Below are positions 36,652-44,672 of a DNA stretch of 64,000 nucleotides, piece by piece. Source of the stretch: Tenacibaculum discolor (GTDB lineage: Bacteria > Bacteroidota > Bacteroidia > Flavobacteriales > Flavobacteriaceae); NCBI RefSeq assembly GCF_003664185.1, contig NZ_RCCS01000006.1:310001-374000 (forward strand), in the 5' to 3' direction. Every line of letters begins with the position of its first letter. The first letter of the stretch is position 1. The translations under genes and the position numbers were made by a program. The notes under the pieces are model-generated. The model worked only from the letters and a program-made list of their open reading frames with translations, was not told where the DNA came from and did not search any database.

Positions 36652-37505
36652 TACTTAATTAATTTAGCCTTTCTTAATGAGGATAGCATTATTCTTTTTA
36701 ACATTTCTAATGTTTTTACAAAAGTCTTAATATAGTTAACGAATACCTTTAAAACAGTATCATCACTTTTTGCTTTTTTAACATAATATCCTTTCATAAA
36801 ATCTCTTATACCTAAAAATGTTATTTCTTTTGTTGGTATCTTATCCCTTATTATTTTAAAATAGGTTTTGTGTAAAGCTCTTGTACTTTGATATAATGAA
36901 GCCCCATTATTAATAAGCCTATAATTATATGTAGCACAAGGTAAATACTTAAATTTAAAATTATTAACAGCCAACTGAATCCAAAAATCATAATCTTCAA
37001 AAGTCTTCAAACTCTCATCATACCCTCCTACTGTTTCCCATGCTCTTTTTTTAAAAAAAGAGCATGCAGGTATAATATTACTCTCAAACCACAGGGCTAT
37101 TTTATTAAACTCTTGCTTTTTTTCTACTTTATTTGTATCACCAAAATATAACAAATCTCCATACAAAACATCAACCTCTGAATTATTTTGGAGATAGTTA
37201 ATGAAGCCTTCAAAATTTTTATTTAAAACATCATCTGAATCTAAAGGAAAAATATAAACTCCTTTAGCTACTTTTATTCCTTCATTCCTAGCTGAACTAA
37301 GACCTTTATTTTGCTGCGAAATTATTTGGTACTTTAACTTATCTAAACTTGATAAATAAGTTAACGTCTCTTCATCCTTAGAGCCATCATTTACGATTAT
37401 GATTTCACTGGTAATAAATGAAGGTATAAACTTTAAACTATCTAAACACTCTTTTAAAAACTTAACGGGTGTATTATAAACTGGGATTATAATGGATAAA
37501 AACAT
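36651..37505 (-). CDS. Family 2 glycosyltransferase
   Basis: A 284-residue soluble GT-A enzyme. It begins LSIIIPVYNTPVKFLKECLDSL, has VNDGSKDEET near 39-48 and the metal motif PLDSDDVL near 91-98, then a DGYDESLKTFEDYDFW-like acceptor segment (GGYDESLKTFEDYDFW). There are no membrane helices. The acceptor is probably a surface polysaccharide or LPS core, but the sugar cannot be inferred. Its stop overlaps the tsaC-type ATG; it follows another glycosyltransferase by 23 bases. Confidence 0.87.
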   Translation of the reverse strand: MFLSIIIPVYNTPVKFLKECLDSLKFIPSFITSEIIIVNDGSKDEETLTYLSSLDKLKYQIISQQNKGLSSARNEGIKVAKGVYIFPLDSDDVLNKNFEGFINYLQNNSEVDVLYGDLLYFGDTNKVEKKQEFNKIALWFESNIIPACSFFKKRAWETVGGYDESLKTFEDYDFWIQLAVNNFKFKYLPCATYNYRLINNGASLYQSTRALHKTYFKIIRDKIPTKEITFLGIRDFMKGYYVKKAKSDDTVLKVFVNYIKTFVKTLEMLKRIMLSSLRKAKLIK

Positions 37506-37528
37506 ACTTTATTTTATAAAATTTAAGC

Positions 37529-38293
37529 TTATTTTATTAATTCATCAATTAAATAAAATTTCTTTTTATTAAACCTAAATTTGATTCTATTGACTATTAA
37601 AATAGGTAGCTTTTGTAATTTTCTTAGGAAACTATCTAGCAAATATGAAAATCCTTTTTTCTTATTTCCCCAAGAGTCTTGCCACCAATGAATACATATA
37701 GTTTTTTCTTCAATACAGTCTTTTGTAAATTTCTCTGTAATGTAGAAAGGATAAAAGTATTTTTTATCTAAAACTAATACATTTTTTATAGTTTGAGTCC
37801 TATATTCTGTCAAGCCATAACCTAAAAGTACTTTAGTCAAAATAGGCGGTCCTCCCATTCCATTAAATTTTAACCTTTGTTTTTCTTCTGTTGATTTAAT
37901 ACAATCTAAAATAAAACTATTTCCTTTCTTAGCTCCAATAAACCCCGCTGCAACAGGGAAAGGAGATGATTCAAAATCTGTTTGAAAACCAGTAAAAGCA
38001 TCTTCCTTATGAAGTTCTTCAAACCTTTGTAATATCTCTATATCTGTATCTAGATATATACCTCCTTCTTTATACAAAGCATAAAGCCTAACATAATCTG
38101 TTATAAATGACCACTTTTTTTGCTTATATAGCAATTTTAAAAAAGGTAATTTATCAAAAGGGGTATTGGTTTCATCCCACTTTTTTATAGTATAGTCAGG
38201 TAATTTTTCTTCCCAAGAAGCAATACATTTTTTTATTGTTTCATTATACTCACCTTTACCATACCAACAGAAATGTATAATTTTTGGAATCAT
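37529..38293 (-). CDS. Glycosyltransferase with DXD sugar-binding region (OCH1-like)
   Basis: A 254-residue enzyme of the Gly_transf_sug/GT32-like type. It starts MIPKIIHFCWYGKGE and contains FITDYVRLYALYKEGGIYLDTDIEIL with the DTD metal motif near residue 88, both typical of the family; the C-terminus has CIHWWQDSW. Members add sugars to capsule or LPS. First gene of the minus-strand group 36103-38293 and divergent from the glycosyltransferase at 38341. Confidence 0.88.
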   Translation of the reverse strand: MIPKIIHFCWYGKGEYNETIKKCIASWEEKLPDYTIKKWDETNTPFDKLPFLKLLYKQKKWSFITDYVRLYALYKEGGIYLDTDIEILQRFEELHKEDAFTGFQTDFESSPFPVAAGFIGAKKGNSFILDCIKSTEEKQRLKFNGMGGPPILTKVLLGYGLTEYRTQTIKNVLVLDKKYFYPFYITEKFTKDCIEEKTICIHWWQDSWGNKKKGFSYLLDSFLRKLQKLPILIVNRIKFRFNKKKFYLIDELIK

Positions 38294-38311
38294 TTAATAA
38301 TTGTATTTTTG
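38284..38311 (+). promoter_or_regulatory. Promoter of the glycosyltransferase gene at 38341
   Basis: TTG (38284-38286), 17 bases, TATTTTTG (38304-38311). It lies partly in the first codons of the divergent gene, which starts at 38293, and 29 bases before the ATG. Confidence 0.65.
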
Positions 38312-38340
38312 ACCGAACAAATCTACAATAATATTTACAC

Positions 38341-39102
38341 ATGAATATAAGTGGCCTAGTAATTACTTTTAATGAAGAAACTAACATTAAAGATTGTATT
38401 ATTTCTTTAAATAGGGTATGCGATGAAGTGATTATAATTGATTCTTTTAGTTCTGACAAGACTGTTGAAATTGCAGAGTCTATGGGAGCTAAAGTTTATT
38501 TACAAAAGTTTTTAGGAGATGGACCCCAGAGAGTACATGGACTACAATTTTGTAAAAATGATTGGATTTTAAACTTAGATGCAGATGAACGTTTAGATGA
38601 AGATAGTTTTAAATTTATTAAGAGTGGAAAATATTTAAATGAACCTTATGACGCTTATAACTTTAGACGTAAAAACTTTTTAAAAGACCAGCCTATTAAT
38701 TTTGCTGGGTGGTACCCTTCTTATACATGTAGGTTTTTTAACAAGCAAACCGCTAAACCTGCAACTACAAAAGTTCATCAAAGTATACAAGCCACCAATT
38801 TAAAAACAACCAAACTTCATTTATTACACTTTGGTTGGAAAGATTTTCATCAGATTATAGGAAAATACAACTTGTACACTACTTGGCAATCTGAAGAATA
38901 TTTTGAACAAAACAAAAAAGTAAACTTCTTTACGCCCATAGGGCACGGATTATGGTCTTTCCTACGTTGTTATATTCTTAAAAAAGGTATTTTCCATGGA
39001 TTAGACGGAATTACATTTTCTATGATGCAAGCCTTTTTCTCTTATATGAAATATGCAAAACTTAGAAAATTATATGAAAACAATAAAAAAGGGAAGATTT
39101 AA
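38341..39102 (+). CDS. Family 2 glycosyltransferase (WaaE/KdtX-like)
   Basis: A 253-residue enzyme resembling the lipopolysaccharide core beta-1,4-glucosyltransferase branch: ISGLVITFNEETNIKDCI at the start, IDSFSSDKTVEIA near 37-49 and the metal motif NLDADERLDE near 79-88. No stable membrane helix. The product would extend an LPS core or related glycolipid. The last four codons and stop lie inside the arm of the terminator at 39085-39117, so the hairpin contains coding sequence. Confidence 0.87.
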   Translation: MNISGLVITFNEETNIKDCIISLNRVCDEVIIIDSFSSDKTVEIAESMGAKVYLQKFLGDGPQRVHGLQFCKNDWILNLDADERLDEDSFKFIKSGKYLNEPYDAYNFRRKNFLKDQPINFAGWYPSYTCRFFNKQTAKPATTKVHQSIQATNLKTTKLHLLHFGWKDFHQIIGKYNLYTTWQSEEYFEQNKKVNFFTPIGHGLWSFLRCYILKKGIFHGLDGITFSMMQAFFSYMKYAKLRKLYENNKKGKI

Positions 39103-39117
39103 AATCTTCCCTTTTTT
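39085..39117. terminator. Terminator containing the end of the glycosyltransferase gene
   Basis: AAAAAAGGGAAGATTT (39085-39100) is complementary to 39102-39117, with T-run. The stop codon of the 38341 gene is at 39100-39102. It can also stop dapD on the minus strand. Confidence 0.85.
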
Positions 39118-39134
39118 ATACTATTTATGTTTTC

Positions 39135-39950
39135 TTAAACCGCCACATCATACTCTCTAAGAGCATCATTTAACGAAGTCTTTTTGTTTGTACTTTCTTT
39201 ACGCTTACCTATAATTAAAGCACAAGGAACTTGATACTCCCCTGCTGCAAACTTCTTGGTATAACTTCCAGGAATTACTACCGAACGTGCAGGAACAACT
39301 CCTTTCATTTCAACTGGTTCATCACCTGTTACATCAATGATTTTAGTACTCATTGTTAATACTACATTCGCTCCTAAAACAGCTTCCTTCTCTACTCTCA
39401 CTCCTTCAACAACGATACAACGAGAACCGATAAAAGCTCCGTCTTCAATAATTACAGGTGCTGCTTGTAAAGGCTCTAAAACCCCTCCAATTCCAACTCC
39501 TCCAGATAAGTGTACGTTTTTACCAATTTGCGCACAAGAACCTACAGTTGCCCAAGTATCTACCATCGTTCCTTCATCAACATACGCTCCAATATTTACA
39601 TAACTAGGCATTAAAATAGTTCCTGCTGAGATATAGGCTCCGTGACGAGCTACAGCATTAGGTACTACACGAATTCCTTTCGCTTCGTAACCTCTTTTTA
39701 ATGGAATTTTATCGTGATATTCAAAAATACCAGCCTCTAAAGTTTCCATTTTTTGAATAGGAAAATATAACACTACTCCCTTTTTTACCCATTCATTTAC
39801 TTGCCATCCATTGTCTGTTGGTTCAGCAACACGTAAATCTCCTGCGTCTAATAAATCTACTACTTTTCTAATAGTATTAATTGTAGATTCTTCTTTTAAC
39901 AAATCGCGGTTATCCCACGCTTTTTCTATAATTGATTGTAATTCTGTCAT
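39135..39950 (-). CDS. dapD: 2,3,4,5-tetrahydropyridine-2,6-dicarboxylate N-succinyltransferase
   Basis: DapD acts in the succinylase route to diaminopimelate and lysine, using succinyl-CoA. The 271 residues have an N-terminal helical domain and hexapeptide repeats forming a left-handed beta-helix (about 100-235), with the family motifs GAYVDEGTMVDTWATVGSCAQIG shortened here as MVDTWATVGSCAQIG and GGVGIGGVLEPLQA. Single gene between a terminator and the ruvX promoter region. Confidence 0.95.
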   Translation of the reverse strand: MTELQSIIEKAWDNRDLLKEESTINTIRKVVDLLDAGDLRVAEPTDNGWQVNEWVKKGVVLYFPIQKMETLEAGIFEYHDKIPLKRGYEAKGIRVVPNAVARHGAYISAGTILMPSYVNIGAYVDEGTMVDTWATVGSCAQIGKNVHLSGGVGIGGVLEPLQAAPVIIEDGAFIGSRCIVVEGVRVEKEAVLGANVVLTMSTKIIDVTGDEPVEMKGVVPARSVVIPGSYTKKFAAGEYQVPCALIIGKRKESTNKKTSLNDALREYDVAV

Positions 39951-40047
39951 TTTTAATAATATTTTTCAGCAAAAATAAAGTTGCTTTCAACAATATACCG
40001 CGAAGATACATTTTTTAAACAGATATTTCTTCCTTGTTTAATTTAGC

Positions 40048-40055
40048 TACCTTTG
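40048..40055 (+). promoter_or_regulatory. Candidate -7 box before ruvX
   Basis: TACCTTTG matches TANNTTTG and ends 14 bases before the ATG at 40070. Confidence 0.5.
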
Positions 40056-40069
40056 CAAAAACTTATAGA

Positions 40070-40480
40070 ATGGGCAGGATATTAGCCATAGATTTTGGAA
40101 AAAAAAGAACAGGAATTGCTGTAACCGATGAACTTCAAATTATTGCTTCGGGTTTAACAACTGTAAACACCTCTGAACTTATCACATTTTTAAAAGAGTA
40201 TACTCAAAAAGAAAATGTTGAACTTTTTTTAGTTGGAAAACCAAAGCAGATGGATAATTCTGATAGTGAAAGTGAAGTGCTCATAACTCCTTTTCTACAA
40301 AAGCTTGAAAAAGCTATCCCTTCTATCCCCATAAAACGTGTAGATGAGCGTTTTACCTCTAAAATGGCTTTTCAAACAATGATTGATAGCGGTTTGAAGA
40401 AAAAACAACGTCAAAACAAAGCTTTGGTAGACGAAATCAGTGCTACAATCATCTTACAGTCGTATTTATACAATAAATAA
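40070..40480 (+). CDS. ruvX: Holliday-junction resolvase-like protein RuvX (YqgF)
   Basis: An RNase H-fold protein of about 136 residues that processes the 5' end of pre-16S rRNA. It begins GRILAIDFGKKRTGIAVTDE with the first catalytic Asp, and has LVGKPKQMDN, VDERFTSKMA and DEISATIILQ with the other acidic residues. The ATG at 40070 gives the family start; the upstream TTG-started extension covers the promoter. It precedes def by 54 bases. Confidence 0.93.
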   Translation: MGRILAIDFGKKRTGIAVTDELQIIASGLTTVNTSELITFLKEYTQKENVELFLVGKPKQMDNSDSESEVLITPFLQKLEKAIPSIPIKRVDERFTSKMAFQTMIDSGLKKKQRQNKALVDEISATIILQSYLYNK

Positions 40481-40503
40481 TTTTCTACCAAAAGCATTCT
40501 TTG

Positions 40504-40511
40504 TATTTTTG
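40504..40511 (+). promoter_or_regulatory. Candidate -7 box before def
   Basis: TATTTTTG matches TANNTTTG, 23 bases before the def ATG. Confidence 0.5.
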
Positions 40512-40534
40512 CATTCCTTAAAATTAAAAAGTAA

Positions 40535-41119
40535 ATGATTTTACCCATTGTAGCATACGGAGATCCCGTTTTACGTAAAGTAGGAAAAGAAATCGATAAA
40601 GACTATCCGCAGTTAGACAAATTAATTGCTGATATGAGAGAAACTATGTACAATGCTAACGGACTTGGTTTAGCGGCTCCTCAAATAGGAAAAGACATCC
40701 GTTTGTTTATTATTGATGCTTCTCCTTTTGCTGAAGACGAAGATTTAAGTGAAGAAGAGAAGAATTTCTTTAAAGACTTTAATCGTGTTTTTATCAATGC
40801 GAAAATCGTTAAAGAAGAAGGCGATGAATGGGCTTTTAATGAAGGGTGTTTAAGCATTCCTACCATTAATGAAGATGTTTTTCGTCAAGAAAAAGTTACT
40901 ATTGAATACCAAGATGAAAATTTTGAAAAACATACAGAAACGTTAAGCGGATTACCTGCACGTGTTTTTCAACATGAATATGACCATATTGAAGGAATTT
41001 TGTTTACCGATAAACTTTCTTCTTTAAAAAAGAGATTAATTAAAAAGAAATTAGACAATATTTCTAAAGGGAAAGTAAACGCTGGATATCGCATGCGTTT
41101 TCCTAATGCTAAAAGATAA
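40535..41119 (+). CDS. def: Peptide deformylase
   Basis: Removes the formyl group from new proteins. The 194 residues include all three motifs: GLGLAAPQIG near 43-52, EGCLSIP with metal ligand Cys105, and QHEYDHIEG with His147, Glu148 and His151. A short insertion of acidic residues (about 65-78) is present between the first two motifs. It begins a same-strand group def, DUF5606 gene and mazG. Confidence 0.96.
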   Translation: MILPIVAYGDPVLRKVGKEIDKDYPQLDKLIADMRETMYNANGLGLAAPQIGKDIRLFIIDASPFAEDEDLSEEEKNFFKDFNRVFINAKIVKEEGDEWAFNEGCLSIPTINEDVFRQEKVTIEYQDENFEKHTETLSGLPARVFQHEYDHIEGILFTDKLSSLKKRLIKKKLDNISKGKVNAGYRMRFPNAKR

Positions 41120-41147
41120 TAGTTATACACTAAAAAAACATTAAGAC

Positions 41148-41570
41148 ATGGAATTTAACAAAATTATAGCTGTAACAGGTAAGCCAGGTTTGTATGAAAT
41201 CTTATCACAAACTAAAACAGGAGTTATCGTAAAATCTATTGTTGACGGTAAACGTTTTCCTATTACTGCTACTCATAACGTAAGCTTATTAGAAAATATC
41301 GCTATTTACACGTACGAAGAAGAAGTGCCTTTAGCACAAGTACTTAAAAATATTGCTGATAAAGAAGATGGTAAAGAAGCTATTTCTCACAAAGAGAGCG
41401 CTAATAAATTAACTACTTATTTTGGAGAAGTATTACCTGGATTTGATGAAGAACGTGTGTACGCTTCAAACATTAAAAAAGTAATTCAGTGGTACAACAT
41501 CTTAGCAAAAGGTGATTTTGACTTTAGCACGTTAGTTGAAACTGAAGAAACAACTACAGAAGAAGCTTAA
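41148..41570 (+). CDS. DUF5606 protein
   Basis: A 140-residue soluble protein recognised by the N-terminal domain MEFNKIIAVTGKPGLYEIL and FPITATHNVSLLENIAIYTYEEEV. The family occurs in Bacteroidota and usually sits between def and mazG, as here; no function is known. The end is acidic. The gap to def is 28 bases and to mazG 3 bases, so the three are probably one operon. Confidence 0.85.
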   Translation: MEFNKIIAVTGKPGLYEILSQTKTGVIVKSIVDGKRFPITATHNVSLLENIAIYTYEEEVPLAQVLKNIADKEDGKEAISHKESANKLTTYFGEVLPGFDEERVYASNIKKVIQWYNILAKGDFDFSTLVETEETTTEEA

Positions 41571-41573
41571 ATC

Positions 41574-42353
41574 GTGAATACTCGTAAGCAACAGTTAGCC
41601 GCCTTTAATCGTTTGTTAGACATCATGGATGACCTTCGTGAGAAGTGTCCGTGGGATAAAAAACAAACCCTACAAAGTCTGCGTCATTTAACTATTGAAG
41701 AAACCTACGAGTTAGCAGATGCTATTTTAGACAACGATTTACAAGAAATAAAAAAAGAATTAGGCGATGTGCTTTTGCACATCGTCTTTTATGCTAAAAT
41801 AGGAAGCGAAAAACAAGCTTTCGATATTGCTGACGTAGCCAATGCGATCTCAGATAAACTCATTGACCGTCATCCACATATTTATGGCGATGTAGTTGTT
41901 GAAAACGAAGAAGACGTTAAGAAAAACTGGGAAAAACTCAAACTAAAAGAAGGGAATAAATCGGTTTTAGAAGGCGTTCCTAAAAGTTTACCTGCAGTAG
42001 TAAAAGCCAATCGTATTCAAGATAAAGTTGCAGGTGTTGGTTTTGATTGGGAAGAACCACATCAAGTGTGGGAAAAAGTTCAAGAAGAGCTTTCTGAGTT
42101 GAACGAAGAAATCAAAAACAACAATCAGGAGAAAATAGAAAAAGAGTTTGGAGACGTTTTGTTCTCCATGATTAACTACGCTCGTTTTATTGGGGTAAAT
42201 CCTGAAAATGCCCTAGAAAAAACCAATAAGAAATTCATCAACCGCTTTCAGTTTTTAGAAGAAGCTGCCAAAAAAGAAGGCAAGCAACTTTCTGACATGA
42301 CCCTAGCTGAAATGGATGTGCATTGGGAAAATTCGAAAGAATTTTTCAAATAA
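41574..42353 (+). CDS. mazG: Nucleoside triphosphate pyrophosphohydrolase MazG
   Basis: MazG hydrolyses NTPs and dNTPs to monophosphates and pyrophosphate. The 259 residues carry two MazG domains (about 20-110 and 165-240), each with the helical EExxE metal site: TIEETYELADAI and ELSELNEEI. It starts with GTG three bases after the DUF5606 stop. Its last codons are duplicated directly downstream (42360-42390), which does not affect the frame. Confidence 0.94.
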   Translation: MNTRKQQLAAFNRLLDIMDDLREKCPWDKKQTLQSLRHLTIEETYELADAILDNDLQEIKKELGDVLLHIVFYAKIGSEKQAFDIADVANAISDKLIDRHPHIYGDVVVENEEDVKKNWEKLKLKEGNKSVLEGVPKSLPAVVKANRIQDKVAGVGFDWEEPHQVWEKVQEELSELNEEIKNNNQEKIEKEFGDVLFSMINYARFIGVNPENALEKTNKKFINRFQFLEEAAKKEGKQLSDMTLAEMDVHWENSKEFFK

Positions 42354-42390
42354 CTCAAATTGGGAAAACTCGAAAGAATTCTTCAAATAA
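42323..42390 (+). repeat. Tandem duplication of the mazG 3' end
   Basis: The last 31 bases of mazG including the stop (42323-42353) are repeated at 42360-42390 with 2 differences, period 37. The second copy is not translated. Confidence 0.9.
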
Positions 42391-42398
42391 TCGACTAC

Positions 42399-42538
42399 CG
42401 TCATTCCGACCGAATGAGAGGAATCTCACTCAATGAAGTTCCAAATACTCTTTAAAATTATAGACATTAAATTATAAGATTTAGCTACGCTGAACCTTAC
42501 GGTTTCTCACACTCGCTATCGCTTGGTTCGAAATGACA
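42399..42538. repeat. Intergenic repeat bounded by inverted CGTCATTCCGA ends, copy 1
   Basis: About 140 bases begin with CGTCATTCCGA and end with TCGAAATGACA, an imperfect inverted pair. The left 90 bases resemble 42925-43012, sharing GAATCTCAC, CAATGAAGTT, AAATAC and TATAAGATTTAGCT in order. This looks like a small non-autonomous repeat. Confidence 0.65.
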
Positions 42539-42699
42539 ACTCTCGAACGTCATTATAAGTACCATAACACACGACACTACCGTTCGTTGACACCATACAG
42601 TACTATCCTATGACTTTAGGCACTACTGTCTGAAGGTTAAGACAAAATCTACATAACATAAAAAGTATTGTTGATATACTTTTTCTTGATAAAAAGAAA

Positions 42700-42821
42700 C
42701 AAAAATCAAGACTTACCATAAAATCTTGAGAAAATACTACGACGCCTTACACTGATAAAAAGAACTCGCTATCGCTCAAACAGCTTTTTATCTTACACCC
42801 ACCACTGCTGTCTTGATTTTT
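42700..42821. repeat. Nested inverted repeat element
   Basis: Outer arms AAAAATCAAGAC (42701-42712) and GTCTTGATTTTT (42810-42821) enclose an inner pair GATAAAAAG (42754-42762) and CTTTTTATC (42784-42792). The nested form is that of a small foldback element or a long structured transcript. Confidence 0.65.
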
Positions 42822-42924
42822 AAAGATTTTCTTGTAGGTCATAATATAAGGTTAATATGAAAAGAATAGCAACATCTACAACTAATGCCTTTAATTGTTA
42901 CTTCTCCACACTATAATATTTCCC

Positions 42925-43015
42925 TGTCATTCCGAATGAAATGAGGAATCTCACACCCAATGAAGTTACAAATACCTTTTAGAATAGCAAATACTCAACT
43001 ATAAGATTTAGCTCT
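42925..43015. repeat. Intergenic repeat with CGTCATTCCGA-type end, copy 2
   Basis: Begins TGTCATTCCGA and follows copy 1 in order for about 90 bases before passing into the tandem array at 43036. Confidence 0.65.
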
Positions 43016-43035
43016 GTTGAAGTTTCCACAATATA

Positions 43036-43252
43036 ACGGAACCATCAGCGCGTCACGCTGAACTTTCCTCAATACAACAGAACCATCAGCGAGCTTCGCT
43101 GAGCTTTCCTCAACACAACGGAACCGTCAGCGAGCTTCGCTGAACTTTCCTCAACACAACGGAACCATCAGCGAGCGCCGCTGAGCTTTCCTCAACGCAA
43201 CGAAACCATCAGCGAGCGCCGCTGAGCTTTCCTCAACACAACGTAACCGTCA
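43036..43252. repeat. 41-bp tandem repeat, 5.3 copies, each with a hairpin
   Basis: Units start at 43036, 43077, 43118, 43159 and 43200, with a partial sixth at 43241; a decayed unit precedes them. Each contains AACC(A/G)TCAGCG, a short loop and CGCTGA, so the stem TCAGCG/CGCTGA is kept while loop bases vary (CGTCA, AGCTT, AGCGC). Period and unit length are exact through all five copies. Confidence 0.9.
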
Positions 43253-43325
43253 TTGCGAGTGATAACGAAGCATTCTTTATATCGACTAAAAGATAGCCAC
43301 GTAGTTATCACTCCTCGCTATGACG
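43248..43325. repeat. Inverted-repeat end of the repeat island
   Basis: CGTCATTGCGAGTGATAAC at 43248-43266 is the inverted partner of GTTATCACTCCTCGCTATGACG at 43304-43325, with small gaps. It resembles short repeats often seen between flavobacterial genes. Confidence 0.7.
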
Positions 43326-43353
43326 TTTACTTATATTTCCTTATTTTTACTCT

Positions 43354-44082
43354 ATGGATATAATCATCATCACTGGAGGAAGTAAAGGAATCGGTAAAGC
43401 CTTAGCCGAAAAATACGCACAAGAAAACTACAGAGTGTACTCACTATCCAGAAGCATTGTAGATTTGGAAAATGTGGTACAGCTTTCTGTGGATTTATCT
43501 GATACCAAAGCCACACACAACACGTTTAAAATGTTATTAGATGAAATTCAGAAATTGGAGGTTTCATCGATTACCTTAGTGAACAATGCCGGTAGACTCG
43601 GTACCATAACGAACTTAGAAAATATTCCTTCGGAAGATATTGCACAAAGTATTCAACTCAACACCACCACTCCACTCATTTTATCCAGCTTGTTTATCAA
43701 GGCTACACAACCGTTAACCTGTAAAAAACAGATTATTAGTATATCTTCTGGAGCAGCCGTAAAACCGTATGAAGGTTGGAGTATTTACTGTACGTCTAAA
43801 GCTGCGATTGATATGATGACCAAAACCATTGCTGCGGAACAAAACGAGCTTGAACATGGCGTAAAATGCAATGCGATTTACCCTGGTGTGGTAGATACCA
43901 ACATGCAAACTGATATTAGAAGTACCGATGAAAAGGATTTTAAAAACGTACAACGCTTTATCGATTTAAAAGAAAACGACCAGTTGTACACTCCTGAATA
44001 TGTTGCTGAAACCATTTTTACCATAGATACCCAAAACAAGCTACAAAATGGGGATATTGTGGATATTCGGAATTTCCAATAA
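43354..44082 (+). CDS. Short-chain dehydrogenase/reductase, sepiapterin reductase-like
   Basis: A 242-residue NADPH-type SDR. The cofactor motif TGGSKGIG is at 7-14, NNAG at 77-80, catalytic Ser at 131-132, Tyr145 and Lys149. Unlike FabG it lacks the terminal SVDGG motif and ends in NGDIVDIRNFQ, close to the benzil/sepiapterin reductase branch. The substrate is unknown. It begins a plus-strand group with two lipoprotein genes (31- and 43-base gaps). Confidence 0.88.
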   Translation: MDIIIITGGSKGIGKALAEKYAQENYRVYSLSRSIVDLENVVQLSVDLSDTKATHNTFKMLLDEIQKLEVSSITLVNNAGRLGTITNLENIPSEDIAQSIQLNTTTPLILSSLFIKATQPLTCKKQIISISSGAAVKPYEGWSIYCTSKAAIDMMTKTIAAEQNELEHGVKCNAIYPGVVDTNMQTDIRSTDEKDFKNVQRFIDLKENDQLYTPEYVAETIFTIDTQNKLQNGDIVDIRNFQ

Positions 44083-44113
44083 CAGTTAATCTCAATACTT
44101 AAATTGAATAAAA

Positions 44114-44629
44114 ATGCAAAAGAATTTACTTATCTTAATTATCCTAATTAACTTTTTAAGCTGTCAGAATTATGAAAGTAAAAAGCACGTTGAAGAGAGA
44201 TTTCTTTACGTTTTTAATATTGACTCTTTAAAAACTAAAATGAAATATGAATTAACTATAAAAAATAATGACAGTTTAACAGTATACAAATACAAAAATC
44301 TTATTGAGAGTGAAAAAAACATGGATTTTAAATTCATTCACAAGACTAACCAATTATTCTTTTCAGGAACTGAATTTAAATTAATTAAGAAAGGTTCTTT
44401 TTCAGATAAAAACCTATCAGAACTTAATTTTGATACCTACATTTTAACTGAACCTCTTGATGACGGGAATGGTCCTATATTTTTTAATCCCGAATATGGA
44501 GTTTTGAATTTAGAGAATGGCTGGGGTAGAAATTTTTTATATTTGAAAAAAGAGGAAGAGGCTCAATCTACCAAAACTATAATTACTACACTTAAAGAAA
44601 AAGAATTTTTCCATGAAACATACAATTAA
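44114..44629 (+). CDS. Hypothetical lipoprotein
   Basis: A 171-residue protein with a lipoprotein signal peptide (residues 1-16, LILINFLSC, Cys17 acylated). The mature part is basic to mixed, with no repeats and no recognised domain. No acidic residues directly follow the Cys, so a periplasmic location is likely. It lies between the SDR gene and another small lipoprotein gene on the same strand. I do not recognise the family. Confidence 0.7.
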   Translation: MQKNLLILIILINFLSCQNYESKKHVEERFLYVFNIDSLKTKMKYELTIKNNDSLTVYKYKNLIESEKNMDFKFIHKTNQLFFSGTEFKLIKKGSFSDKNLSELNFDTYILTEPLDDGNGPIFFNPEYGVLNLENGWGRNFLYLKKEEEAQSTKTIITTLKEKEFFHETYN

Positions 44630-44672
44630 TATTGACTTCTAAATGGAACTTTTAAACAATTAAAAAATAGTT

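Larger units (their letters stand above)
42354..43353. other. Non-coding repeat island between mazG and the SDR gene
   Basis: A kilobase without a credible gene, clearly richer in G+C than the flanking intergenic DNA. It holds several repeated or inverted elements, listed separately: a copy of the mazG end, two related CGTCATTCCGA-type elements, a DNA hairpin element around 42700-42821, a 41-bp tandem array and a terminal inverted pair. No transposase remains. Short phrases such as CTCGCTATCGCT recur at 42512 and 42767. Confidence 0.75.

Noticed and set aside
43036..43252. CRISPR array
   Set aside because: Units are contiguous 41-bp repeats with no unique spacers, and no cas gene is in the window.
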